From assembly GCA_028277765.1 (NCBI GenBank), contig JANQFQ010000006.1, forward strand, positions 1 through 64,000: a DNA stretch of 64,000 bases, in the 5' to 3' direction. This stretch comes from Desulfobacterales bacterium (GTDB taxonomy: Bacteria; Desulfobacterota; Desulfobacteria; Desulfobacterales; SURF-7). Position numbers and translations under genes: made by a program. Below, piece by piece: positions 40,219 through 48,624 of this stretch (its first letter is position 1; the number at the start of each line of letters is the position of its first letter). A model generated the notes under the pieces. The model ran no database searches, was not told the DNA's origin, and saw only the letters and a program-made list of their open reading frames with translations.

Positions 40219-41142
40219 TTATTCCTTGGCATCATCTGCTGGTGGTGCTTCCTTCTTTGCTGTCTCTTTTTCATCTGCTTTTTTATTATCTGCTTCATCA
40301 GCCTGTTCGCGCCTGCGCGTCAGAATACTCATGCCTGCCAGAAATGTGGGCCACAGAACAAACACAACCGGGACGCCATACAGGAATCCTTTTGTGAATT
40401 CTGGATATGGAGTTTTGCTGATACCGGTATTAAAGCCAATCTGGTCGAACGGCACTTTGGAAAGATACATCCATGATGTTCCCCCTGCTTCCTGTTCGCC
40501 GTATATCTCATTGTAGTATTCGTCAGGCTGACGGGCGATTCTTGATTTTGCGATCTTAAGCATCTCCCTCCTTGAACCAAACCGTAAAGCTTCCACCGGA
40601 CAAGCTTCAACACATGCCGGCAGTTTTCCTTCTTCCTGACGTGAAAAGCAGTATGTACATTTCTGCACTTTAGGTATGACACTGTGGTACTCATACTTGG
40701 GCATATCAAACGGGCATGAAACCATACAGTAGCGGCATCCCATACACTTGCTCCCTCTCCATATCACCGGACCGTCCTCTTTTTTCAGCATAGCGTTCAC
40801 AAGACACGCGGATGCGCAGGCTGCCTGGTTGCAGTGCATACACTGTCTTTTTACGGATACAATCCCTTTTTCCGTTTCATATCTGTTTACCACTGTCCAT
40901 GCCTTGTAATCAGTTACCCGTTCTTTTTCAAAGACAGACACATCATCAGGATCTGGAACAGGATTCCCGTTCTCTTTTGCACATGCCTCTTCGCAACGCC
41001 TGCAGCCAATGCACCTGGTAGTATCAACCAGTGTGCCAACAAACTCAGTGGTCTCCGTTGCAGCACCAGCTGACCTGCCCACAGTGGAAGCCACCCCTGC
41101 CGCACCCATCCAGCCTAAAAATTTCCTTCTTGATATGGACAT
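40219..41142 (-). CDS. hmcB: HmcB-like Tat-exported ferredoxin subunit
   Basis: MSISRRKFLGWMGAAG Tat motif; CIGCRRCEEACAKEN, CMHCNQAACASAC, CMGCRYCMVSCPFD; C-terminal TM; start assigned to 41142. Confidence 0.9.
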   Translation of the reverse strand: MSISRRKFLGWMGAAGVASTVGRSAGAATETTEFVGTLVDTTRCIGCRRCEEACAKENGNPVPDPDDVSVFEKERVTDYKAWTVVNRYETEKGIVSVKRQCMHCNQAACASACLVNAMLKKEDGPVIWRGSKCMGCRYCMVSCPFDMPKYEYHSVIPKVQKCTYCFSRQEEGKLPACVEACPVEALRFGSRREMLKIAKSRIARQPDEYYNEIYGEQEAGGTSWMYLSKVPFDQIGFNTGISKTPYPEFTKGFLYGVPVVFVLWPTFLAGMSILTRRREQADEADNKKADEKETAKKEAPPADDAKE

Positions 41143-41156
41143 GTTTTTCCTCTTTT

Positions 41157-42686
41157 TTATTTTTTCATATGACAGTCTGTGCATCCTGTCTTATCAATTT
41201 TCATGCTGCTGTGGCATCCCATGCATTGCAGGTGATATGCCGCTTTTATGCCAGGTTTAAACGGATTCTCTTCATCCGGTGTTTTGCCGTGACAGCTACC
41301 GCAAAGTGTCGGCTTTTTTGATGCCGGGCTGTTATGATGGCATCCCTGGCAAATCGTACCTTTTCCAGAATGGAAAAATGCAGCCAGTTCATTGTTTTTT
41401 GTATCTTCAACAAGTTTGTTAACAACTTTCCTGTGAGGGAATTCAGCTGGATCATATTGATCGACAAGCTGTTTTATGACAACCTTTTCAGGAATATCAG
41501 CATTGGGGTAAGTGCCTGACACACTTCTACGGGACGCGAGCAGCTTTTTCGCAATTGCTTCATCATCGCCTGAAAAACCTGCTAGCGGTTCCACATGACA
41601 CTTGGCGCATGATAAATCATCCTGCTTCTGTTTTTTGTCCAGAAAGACATGACACCCAGCGCATTCTTTTTCCTGCTGCGTCATTTGGTGACAACCCCGG
41701 CAACTATTATCTGCGCCGCCCATGTGCATCGCCTTCTCAAGGCTGATATTTTGCCCGTCTTTTGAACCCTCAATCGTGTGGCACTTGTTACACGCGCTTA
41801 ATTCGCCGTGGTGGCAGACACGACAGGTATCCTGCGCCTCTTCATGCCCCTTATGGTTAAACGGAACAAGGTTCATCCTTGCCTTACCAGGTGCGTCAAG
41901 TGCTTTATTACCTGTTTTTATCATCACCAGGTCCGGTTGATTCCGGTCAAGCCTGGGGGCGGGATCTATTCTTTTGATCGCCTGCTGTTTTTCCTGATCA
42001 TGGCATCCCCCGCATTTTACAGGTCCTGTTTCTTTTTTCTCCTTTGCGACGTTCATATGGCAATCCACGCAAGAAGCGTGTGCAGCCTCTTCCATGGAGA
42101 TTCTATCCTCTTCAGTAACATCCTTATGGCAATACCGGCATGTCCCCTCTGAATCTTTTTTGTAAATGCCGGTTTTACAATCGGTATGGCATGTTTCACA
42201 TTTTTTGTCGTACGCTTTAGAGTGTCGGTAATGGAGTGATTTGTCGAGCCCCATGGGCTGGCGGGAAGAAACAACATAAGGCTTCTCTTTGTGACACTCA
42301 CCGCATATAACCGGTCCGCTTTTATCCCCTTTTGCAGCAGTATCTTTATGACAGCCGATACAGCCGTCATGATAAATATTCATAACTTCCTGCTGATCGG
42401 TATCCTTCAGACGCATGAATATTGGCGAAAGCTTGTCATCCTTTTCTTTGTGACAGGCCTTACAGTCCTTCCCCTTTTTCTCCAGTGCATTGGTATGCTT
42501 ATCATGAAAAAAATTCACTGCTGGTTTTTCAAGTTCACCAAAAACCGTCATTGAATCGATCGTTATCATATCCGGGCTGGATACTTGTCCTTTGTCTTTT
42601 TTTCCCTTTCCAGATACGCTAACTGTAATCAAAAAAATAAAGACAAGTATGATTATTGCCAGCCATGCTTTGTTTTGTTTCGCCAT
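41157..42686 (-). CDS. hmcA: HmcA-like 16-haem cytochrome c
   Basis: Signal peptide and 16 CxxCH motifs counted by eye. Confidence 0.92.
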   Translation of the reverse strand: MAKQNKAWLAIIILVFIFLITVSVSGKGKKDKGQVSSPDMITIDSMTVFGELEKPAVNFFHDKHTNALEKKGKDCKACHKEKDDKLSPIFMRLKDTDQQEVMNIYHDGCIGCHKDTAAKGDKSGPVICGECHKEKPYVVSSRQPMGLDKSLHYRHSKAYDKKCETCHTDCKTGIYKKDSEGTCRYCHKDVTEEDRISMEEAAHASCVDCHMNVAKEKKETGPVKCGGCHDQEKQQAIKRIDPAPRLDRNQPDLVMIKTGNKALDAPGKARMNLVPFNHKGHEEAQDTCRVCHHGELSACNKCHTIEGSKDGQNISLEKAMHMGGADNSCRGCHQMTQQEKECAGCHVFLDKKQKQDDLSCAKCHVEPLAGFSGDDEAIAKKLLASRRSVSGTYPNADIPEKVVIKQLVDQYDPAEFPHRKVVNKLVEDTKNNELAAFFHSGKGTICQGCHHNSPASKKPTLCGSCHGKTPDEENPFKPGIKAAYHLQCMGCHSSMKIDKTGCTDCHMKK

Positions 42687-42699
42687 TGTTGTATCCTTA

Positions 42700-42942
42700 T
42701 CAATTATCCTTCAGCTTTTTTAACCGGATCCTGTATCCATGCGCTTCATCCTCCATCTCCACGAGTTCGTAGGAAGATGCTGGCAGAACTTTAAAAATAT
42801 CCGAGATGGTTTCAGGGTCGAGAACTAAAATTTCCAGAATCTGATCTGATTCCATTTCTCTGAATGTATCTGTTAATTCAAGCAGTGTGATAGAAGCGAT
42901 CGCCCCTCTGAAATCAACAGTATAATCAGCTTCCGGGTACAA
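42700..42942 (-). CDS. TusA-like protein lacking the CPxP motif
   Basis: TVDFRGAIASITLLELTDTFREMESDQILEILVLDPETISDIFKVLPASSYELVEMEDEAHGYRIRLKK. Confidence 0.65.
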   Translation of the reverse strand: MYPEADYTVDFRGAIASITLLELTDTFREMESDQILEILVLDPETISDIFKVLPASSYELVEMEDEAHGYRIRLKKLKDN

Positions 42943-42975
42943 AACTATCCCTCCTTTTTTCTACTTCCCCTAATC

Positions 42976-42991
42976 TGCAAGGTCAGTGCCA
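42976..42991 (-). promoter_or_regulatory. Sigma54 (-24/-12) promoter of the hmc operon
   Basis: Minus strand TGGCAC-TGACC-TTGCA, full consensus. Confidence 0.9.
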
Positions 42992-43038
42992 AAAAATTAT
43001 AAAGAAAAAAACAACGTTTTTGCCTGTATTTCCAATGC

Positions 43039-43054
43039 TGGCATGTTTCTTGTA
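43039..43054 (+). promoter_or_regulatory. Probable sigma54 promoter of the divergent activator gene
   Basis: TGGCAT-GTTTC-TTGTA. Confidence 0.6.
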
Positions 43055-43075
43055 AAATTATTATTGCAGTAAACT

Positions 43076-43113
43076 GTTAATGTGTTAAAATATTCATGTT
43101 AACAGGTGTTAAA
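43076..43113 (+). promoter_or_regulatory. 38-bp candidate enhancer element, copy A
   Basis: GTTAATGTGTTAAA-atattcatg-TTAACA-g-GTGTTAAA; see finding. Confidence 0.75.
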
Positions 43114-43135
43114 TTTTAACAGGGCAGGAAAAAAG

Positions 43136-44530
43136 ATGTATGAAAAAGATCTGAACAAGTACTGGAAAACGGTTGTTAATACCATCCAGGACGGCATTAT
43201 GATCATCGATAAAAGCGGGGCGATCATATCCGCGAATATGGCGCTTGAAAAAATTACCGGATACTCAAAAAAAGAACTAATCGGCAAAACATGTGAAGTG
43301 CTGAACTGTGACATCTGTGAAAAGACAAGGGAGAATGCCGGTAAACACTGGTGTAAACTGTTTAGAACCGGCAAGATGACTAGGAGAAAATGCACTTTTT
43401 TGCGCAAAGACGGCACTTATACCCATGTCCTGAAAAATGCGACACTATTGCGCGACAGTCGAGGAAAAATATTAGGCGCAGTTGAATCAGTAACCGATAT
43501 TAATGAAATTACTGAGCGGGATAACCAGATAGCTGAATACCGCAAAGAACTGAAGTCAGAAGACGGATTTCACGGCCTCCTAGGACAATCTGCTATTATG
43601 CAGCAGACATTCGCACTTATTGAAAATACAGCCGATTCTGATGCCCCGGTAATCATATTTGGTGAGAGTGGTACTGGAAAGGAGCTTGTTGCCAAGTCAA
43701 TTCATGAAAGTAGCCGCCGCCGCCGCAAACCATTTGTAAAAGTGAATTGCGCGGCTTTAACTGAAACCCTTCTTGAAAGTGAATTATTTGGGCATGTCAA
43801 AGGAGCATATACTGGTGCCTATAAAAACCGGGAGGGAAGATTTGAAATGGCCAAGGGAGGATCCATATTTCTTGATGAAATAGGGGATTTACCCCTCACA
43901 ACTCAGGTAAAACTGCTCAGGGTGTTGGAAGAAAAGGTTATTGAGCGGGTGGGTGACAACAGGCCAATCCCCGTAAATGTCCGCATTATATCAGCGACAA
44001 ACCGAAACTTAATTGAGCTTGTTAAAAACGGGGGCTTCAGAGAAGATCTCTATTTCAGAATTAATGTGATCCCCATCAATATCCCCCCGTTACGGGAAAG
44101 AACCGAAGACATTTCATTGCTTGCGGCAGCCTTTTTTCACAGAATCCTTCTTAAAAACGGAAAAAAAATAAAAGGTATCAGCAATGAAGTGTTAAACATT
44201 CTCATAAAATACCATTGGCCGGGCAACGTTCGGGAGCTGAAAAGTGCATTTGAATACGCTTTTGTAACTTGTCATGAAACCATGATCAAACCTTACCACC
44301 TTCCCCCAAATATTATTCAAACAACTGGCATATCTGCTGACACATCAGGCAATTCAGGACCGGATGCTAGTAACAATGAAGATGCCAAAAAAAGGGAGCT
44401 TTTATATGCGCTTGAGCAGGCAGACGGCAACCAGTCTGAAGCCGCCCGTATTCTCGGGGTTTCACGGGTAACCGTGTGGAACAGAATGAAGAAGTATGAT
44501 ATTAGATATAAGAAAAAGATAAGATCGTAA
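43136..44530 (+). CDS. Sigma54-dependent activator (PAS-AAA+-Fis)
   Basis: GESGTGKELVAKSIHESS, GAYTGAYKNREG, Fis HTH; GTG at 43106 falls inside the enhancer element, ATG 43136 preferred. Confidence 0.93.
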   Translation: MYEKDLNKYWKTVVNTIQDGIMIIDKSGAIISANMALEKITGYSKKELIGKTCEVLNCDICEKTRENAGKHWCKLFRTGKMTRRKCTFLRKDGTYTHVLKNATLLRDSRGKILGAVESVTDINEITERDNQIAEYRKELKSEDGFHGLLGQSAIMQQTFALIENTADSDAPVIIFGESGTGKELVAKSIHESSRRRRKPFVKVNCAALTETLLESELFGHVKGAYTGAYKNREGRFEMAKGGSIFLDEIGDLPLTTQVKLLRVLEEKVIERVGDNRPIPVNVRIISATNRNLIELVKNGGFREDLYFRINVIPINIPPLRERTEDISLLAAAFFHRILLKNGKKIKGISNEVLNILIKYHWPGNVRELKSAFEYAFVTCHETMIKPYHLPPNIIQTTGISADTSGNSGPDASNNEDAKKRELLYALEQADGNQSEAARILGVSRVTVWNRMKKYDIRYKKKIRS

Positions 44531-44539
44531 AAATAGATA

Positions 44540-44712
44540 TTAAAAATTCGAAATCCGATTATCGAAATCCGAAACAAATTCAAAATCTAAATGTTCAAAA
44601 GGTCAAAACCATAAACCCTTAAATTTTCGAATCAAATTGCCTGTTGTTTTAGAATTTGAACTTCGGTCATTTGATATTGTTTCGGATTTCGTGTTTCGGA
44701 TTTATAATTGTC
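44540..44712. repeat. MITE-like inverted repeat (AAATCCGAAACA family)
   Basis: Left ttcgaaatccgattatcgaaatccgaaacaaattcaaa; right tttgatattgtttcggatttcgtgtttcggattta. Confidence 0.75.
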
Positions 44713-44782
44713 GTAACAAATAAAACACAATTAGAACTTACAATATTTGTGAAACCGAATTATAGGTAAGACACTTTATTTG

Positions 44783-45163
44783 TCAGCCAATTAACTCCTC
44801 AACCATTTTAATCAGCCTTTCCTCATCAATCGGCTTATTCATAAAGCCTTCAGGATTTTTAAATCCTGGAACCTTGTTAAAATACCTTCTCATGTCATCT
44901 CCCACAGCAGTAATAACAATAACCGGTATGGCTTTCAGGTCCTCATCCTCTTTGTACTGGCGAAATGTCCGCACACCTGTCTGGTTCGGCATTGCAATAT
45001 CAAGGGTAATAAGATCCGGCTTTTCCTGTTTTGCCACATCTATTCCTTTAATACCATCTTCTGCTGTCACGGTTTCATAACCATTATCCTCAAGAAGCGT
45101 AACCAGATATGTTGACACATCTTTTTCATCCTCAACAACCAGTATTTTTTTGCCTGAGCTCAT
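44783..45163 (-). CDS. Single-domain Rrf1-like response regulator
   Basis: KKILVVEDEKDVSTYLV...DLITLDIAMPNQTGVRTFRQY...IPVIVITAVG. Confidence 0.9.
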   Translation of the reverse strand: MSSGKKILVVEDEKDVSTYLVTLLEDNGYETVTAEDGIKGIDVAKQEKPDLITLDIAMPNQTGVRTFRQYKEDEDLKAIPVIVITAVGDDMRRYFNKVPGFKNPEGFMNKPIDEERLIKMVEELIG

Positions 45164-45233
45164 CAGATTTCCTCCATATTGTTAAAATTAATACACCTGT
45201 TAACTGTTAAAATAAACAAGCTGACATTAATAC

Positions 45234-45249
45234 TGCAAGGCTAGTGCCA
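45234..45249 (-). promoter_or_regulatory. Sigma54 (-24/-12) promoter of the receiver gene
   Basis: Minus strand TGGCAC-TAGCC-TTGCA, full consensus. Confidence 0.9.
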
Positions 45250-45335
45250 ATAGTATGACGAATCATTTTTGCCGAAAATATATATTTTAAGCGGTTTTTT
45301 ACGACAAAGGAAGATTTATTGTTCACCTGACACCC

Positions 45336-45373
45336 GTTAATGTGTTAAAGGTGCTAACTTAACAAGTGTTAAA
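45336..45373 (+). promoter_or_regulatory. 38-bp candidate enhancer element, copy B
   Basis: GTTAATGTGTTAAA-ggtgctaac-TTAACA-a-GTGTTAAA; see finding. Confidence 0.75.
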
Positions 45374-45412
45374 ATTAAACACTAACAGTTAATGCAATAT
45401 TTAATATATTAA

Positions 45413-47209
45413 TTATTTCTCAGCTGGTTTTGGCAGCCGGTTTCTTGGGAGGCGCATGATAAATGTCGTCCCTTTGTCTTTCTCTGACACCATATCGGTT
45501 TTTCCACCATGCTCCTGAACAATTTTTTTGGTTGTAAGGAGACCGAGGCCGGTCCCTCCCAGCCCTTTTGTAGTAAAAAAATTAGTGAACACTTTTTTCT
45601 TTACATCGTAATCCATACCGCAGCCATTGTCTTCTACTTCATAAATAATGACTCCTTTATCTTCCGACACCCTTACCCATATATTGCTTTTTTTGTTGTC
45701 ACTCATGATGCAAGCATCAATGGCGTTCCCAACAAGGTTGGTAAGGCTTTCGTGTATCCCTTCATAGTCCATGGGTGCTTTAGCAATATCACCGATCTTC
45801 ATATATTGAAGATCAATACCCTGTCCCTTTGCTTTTGTTTGATATAGGCCAACGACTTCTTTAGCGATATCTGCTGGATCACACAGCCCGGTTACAATAG
45901 CTCGACCTTTTGAAAAGCTTAAAAATTCCTTTACAAAAGTGGATATCCGCTCAATATTCCTGCCAAGCATCTCCATGCCTTCTTGAATCCTTTCTATCTT
46001 GCTGTTTTTCATACCGGACTTCAGCATGTACATGCCGCCCTCAAGACTAGTGATGAGATTCTTTACACCATGCGCCAGCCCTGCGACCGTCTGCCCTACG
46101 GCAGCCAACCGTTCCGCTTCCAGCTTTTCGTTTTCAAGCTGCCTCATCTCCCTTAGGTCCTGGATGAAAACAGACATGCCCATGGGGCTGTCATCAACTA
46201 TAATCTGGAAGCCTGTCAGCCTGGCCGGGACCTTATTCCCATCAATGGTCTCAATATCAGTTTCAGGCAGATATACATGTCCGGGACCGCTTGATATCTG
46301 GTCCAGAAAACCTTTTGGCAGTATATAATCAAGCTCGTTTCTTTGAACCTGCCTGCTCCCGATAACATTAATCATTTTTCTTGCGGCTTTGTTGAATATG
46401 ACTATTTCCCCATCACTGTCCATACCTATTATACCGTCTACTGATGTAGCGATCATGGATTCCATAAACGTATGCGCAATTTTCAATTCCTTTTCGAGCT
46501 TCAGTGTTTCAGTAATGTCCACTGCCATTTCCATGACTTGTTTTACTTTTCCTTTTTTCGATTCAAGCGGGACTGTTGTAACCTGAAAATGCACTGTTTT
46601 CCCGCTTTTATCTTTAACTGTTGAATAGCCAGTATGGGTTTTACCGTCTTCAAAAGTCTGCCAGGCTATACATTCTCTGCATATGCTGTCTAATCCCTTG
46701 AGGGATTGATAACAGGTCTTCCCTTCAATATCCCCGAACATCTCTCTTATTTTTTTGTTTGTACTTGTGATATTAAAATCTTTATCTATTACAAGGATGT
46801 TGCATGGAACTTGGTCAAAAAGAAGCTGGCGTTCTTTCCTGATTTTTATCGTTTCGGTAATATCTGTAGATATTTCAATCAGAAAACCAATATTGCCTTC
46901 TTCATCCGGAACAGGGATAGTATGTTTAAGGTAATTGGTACGCTGCCCGCTTTTATCATATCCGACCTCTTCATTGGTCCGGGGAATACCGTCCTTGAAG
47001 GCATTAGCCGCCTTACAGCTTGTGCATATGGAATCCCTGTTTTTATAAACAGAATAGCACTTGCGTGTCTTCCACTTGCCAAACATCTGCTCAAAGGCGT
47101 TATTTGCGTATATAATATTAAATTCAGTGTCTACCACAGCACAAGACATTGAAACTGAGTTAAACAGGTTTTCCGTAATCCAGTTATCCAGATTTATGGG
47201 TGAAGTCAT
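45413..47209 (-). CDS. Multi-PAS sensor histidine kinase
   Basis: LAHGVKNLITSLEGGMYML H-box; EDNGCGMDYDVKKKVFTNFFTTKGLGGTGLGL; two Cys-rich PAS domains. Confidence 0.9.
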   Translation of the reverse strand: MTSPINLDNWITENLFNSVSMSCAVVDTEFNIIYANNAFEQMFGKWKTRKCYSVYKNRDSICTSCKAANAFKDGIPRTNEEVGYDKSGQRTNYLKHTIPVPDEEGNIGFLIEISTDITETIKIRKERQLLFDQVPCNILVIDKDFNITSTNKKIREMFGDIEGKTCYQSLKGLDSICRECIAWQTFEDGKTHTGYSTVKDKSGKTVHFQVTTVPLESKKGKVKQVMEMAVDITETLKLEKELKIAHTFMESMIATSVDGIIGMDSDGEIVIFNKAARKMINVIGSRQVQRNELDYILPKGFLDQISSGPGHVYLPETDIETIDGNKVPARLTGFQIIVDDSPMGMSVFIQDLREMRQLENEKLEAERLAAVGQTVAGLAHGVKNLITSLEGGMYMLKSGMKNSKIERIQEGMEMLGRNIERISTFVKEFLSFSKGRAIVTGLCDPADIAKEVVGLYQTKAKGQGIDLQYMKIGDIAKAPMDYEGIHESLTNLVGNAIDACIMSDNKKSNIWVRVSEDKGVIIYEVEDNGCGMDYDVKKKVFTNFFTTKGLGGTGLGLLTTKKIVQEHGGKTDMVSEKDKGTTFIMRLPRNRLPKPAEK

Positions 47210-47542
47210 ATGGTTACCCTGATGATCGCTTTTTTATTTCAAAAAATGCCCGACTTCATTATACAAAGCAAATAAACCATCAAATAGTTAAACAAGAATC
47301 GTGCCATAACGACGTAGGACTGAGGAATGGGAATGTTGGCTTCACCAAGTGGTATTCTGACAATCAATATAATCTTTTGATGGGATTGATCCGCGAAAAT
47401 CCATCAAATCAGTGTCATCCTTTTAAATCCCCCAAAGAGGATTACAAAGTAACATTTAATAGGATAAATCCTTGTGATATTGAAATGTCCATATACCCTA
47501 TGATATCATCCGGAAGCAGAATAAAGAGCAAAGGTTTTTTTA

Positions 47543-48424
47543 ATGGACGACATTCTGGCGATAACGAGCAAATTAGGCCTGGGAACAGTCAACGCTGAAA
47601 CAGGTGATTATACTCAATGTGATAGCGGTGATAGCGGTGTTTCCAGAGCAAAAGACTTTTTTGGAATCACATGGGATGATAACTTTCTTTACACACTTGG
47701 GAGGGAAGCCAACCATATCAAAAAGTATGATAGAGATCTGCGCTATTTGGGCAGCCTTCATCTCCCTGAAAAACTGGCAGATGGGCACCAGATACTTTGG
47801 ATTGAAAAATATAAACAGTTTGTTCTTACAGATGCTGAAAAAGACATGGTGATGATTCTTGATCCTGAAACTGATAACGCTGATATAGTTCATATAAGTT
47901 CACCTGGCATTGAACACTCCCATGTAAACACGCTCTATTTTGATGAAAACAAAGACCTGATTTATATCAACTGTCATAATAAGGGTGACAGCTGCGTTAT
48001 AATCTATCAGTATCCTGAATTGTCAAAACCAGTTGATGAAAAATGGATCGGTATTAAATCTCATAATATATGGTTTGAAAACAACCTGATGCATATGTGT
48101 TCCTCCGGCAGAAAAGAGATCATAGATGAAAATGGGAGTGTGAAACTGAAATGCATGGGATTTGTCAGGGGCGCAGCTGTAACAGATGACAGGATATATG
48201 CAGGACAGTCAGGTTGGCGGCAGACAGATGGGAAATATAAGTTTCACGGAATCGGGAAAAAACGTTGCGCCAGTATTATGGTCCTGGACAGAAGCTATAA
48301 TCTTCTTAAAGAAATATTTCTGCCGCCACGCATCAAAGAAATATTTGATGTTAGAATCCTGAACAGGTTTGACTATTCACACAATAAAAAGCCCTTCCTG
48401 CATTCTCTTCAGGAAGGGCTTTAA
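47543..48424 (+). CDS. Beta-propeller-like hypothetical protein
   Basis: Repeated ITWDDNFLYTLGREANHIKKYDRDLRYLGSL / HSHVNTLYFDENKDLIYINCHN pattern. Confidence 0.55.
   Translation: MDDILAITSKLGLGTVNAETGDYTQCDSGDSGVSRAKDFFGITWDDNFLYTLGREANHIKKYDRDLRYLGSLHLPEKLADGHQILWIEKYKQFVLTDAEKDMVMILDPETDNADIVHISSPGIEHSHVNTLYFDENKDLIYINCHNKGDSCVIIYQYPELSKPVDEKWIGIKSHNIWFENNLMHMCSSGRKEIIDENGSVKLKCMGFVRGAAVTDDRIYAGQSGWRQTDGKYKFHGIGKKRCASIMVLDRSYNLLKEIFLPPRIKEIFDVRILNRFDYSHNKKPFLHSLQEGL
48388..48422 (+). terminator. Intrinsic terminator overlapping the 3' end of the CDS
   Basis: aaagcccttcctg-cattctctt-caggaagggcttt, 13-bp perfect stem reaching the stop codon. Confidence 0.85.
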
Positions 48425-48624
48425 ATATCTTCGTTAGCTATATCACCCAGTTCTGTTCTACCTTTTCAAAATACAATTGGCAGAACACCTTAACTTTAGG
48501 CACTTTCGCACATTTTTTATACTCGATCACAACTTTTTAAAACTGGCAGAGCGAAGCGATACCACAACTTAAGGCACTTGTAACTTATAACTTAAGACAC
48601 TTATTCTAAAAATATATCTACAAA

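Noticed and set aside
47200-47598. 132-aa plus-strand ORF upstream of the propeller-like gene
   Set aside because: Overlaps 47543-48424 in another frame, no recognisable family, weak start context
47621-47641. Tandem gatagcggt repeat at the start of the propeller-like gene
   Set aside because: Only two 9-bp copies; not worth more than a note
48480-48600. Degenerate repeats aacttaaggcacttgtaacttataacttaagacactt
   Set aside because: Looks like a decayed dispersed intergenic repeat; no clear boundaries or function visible
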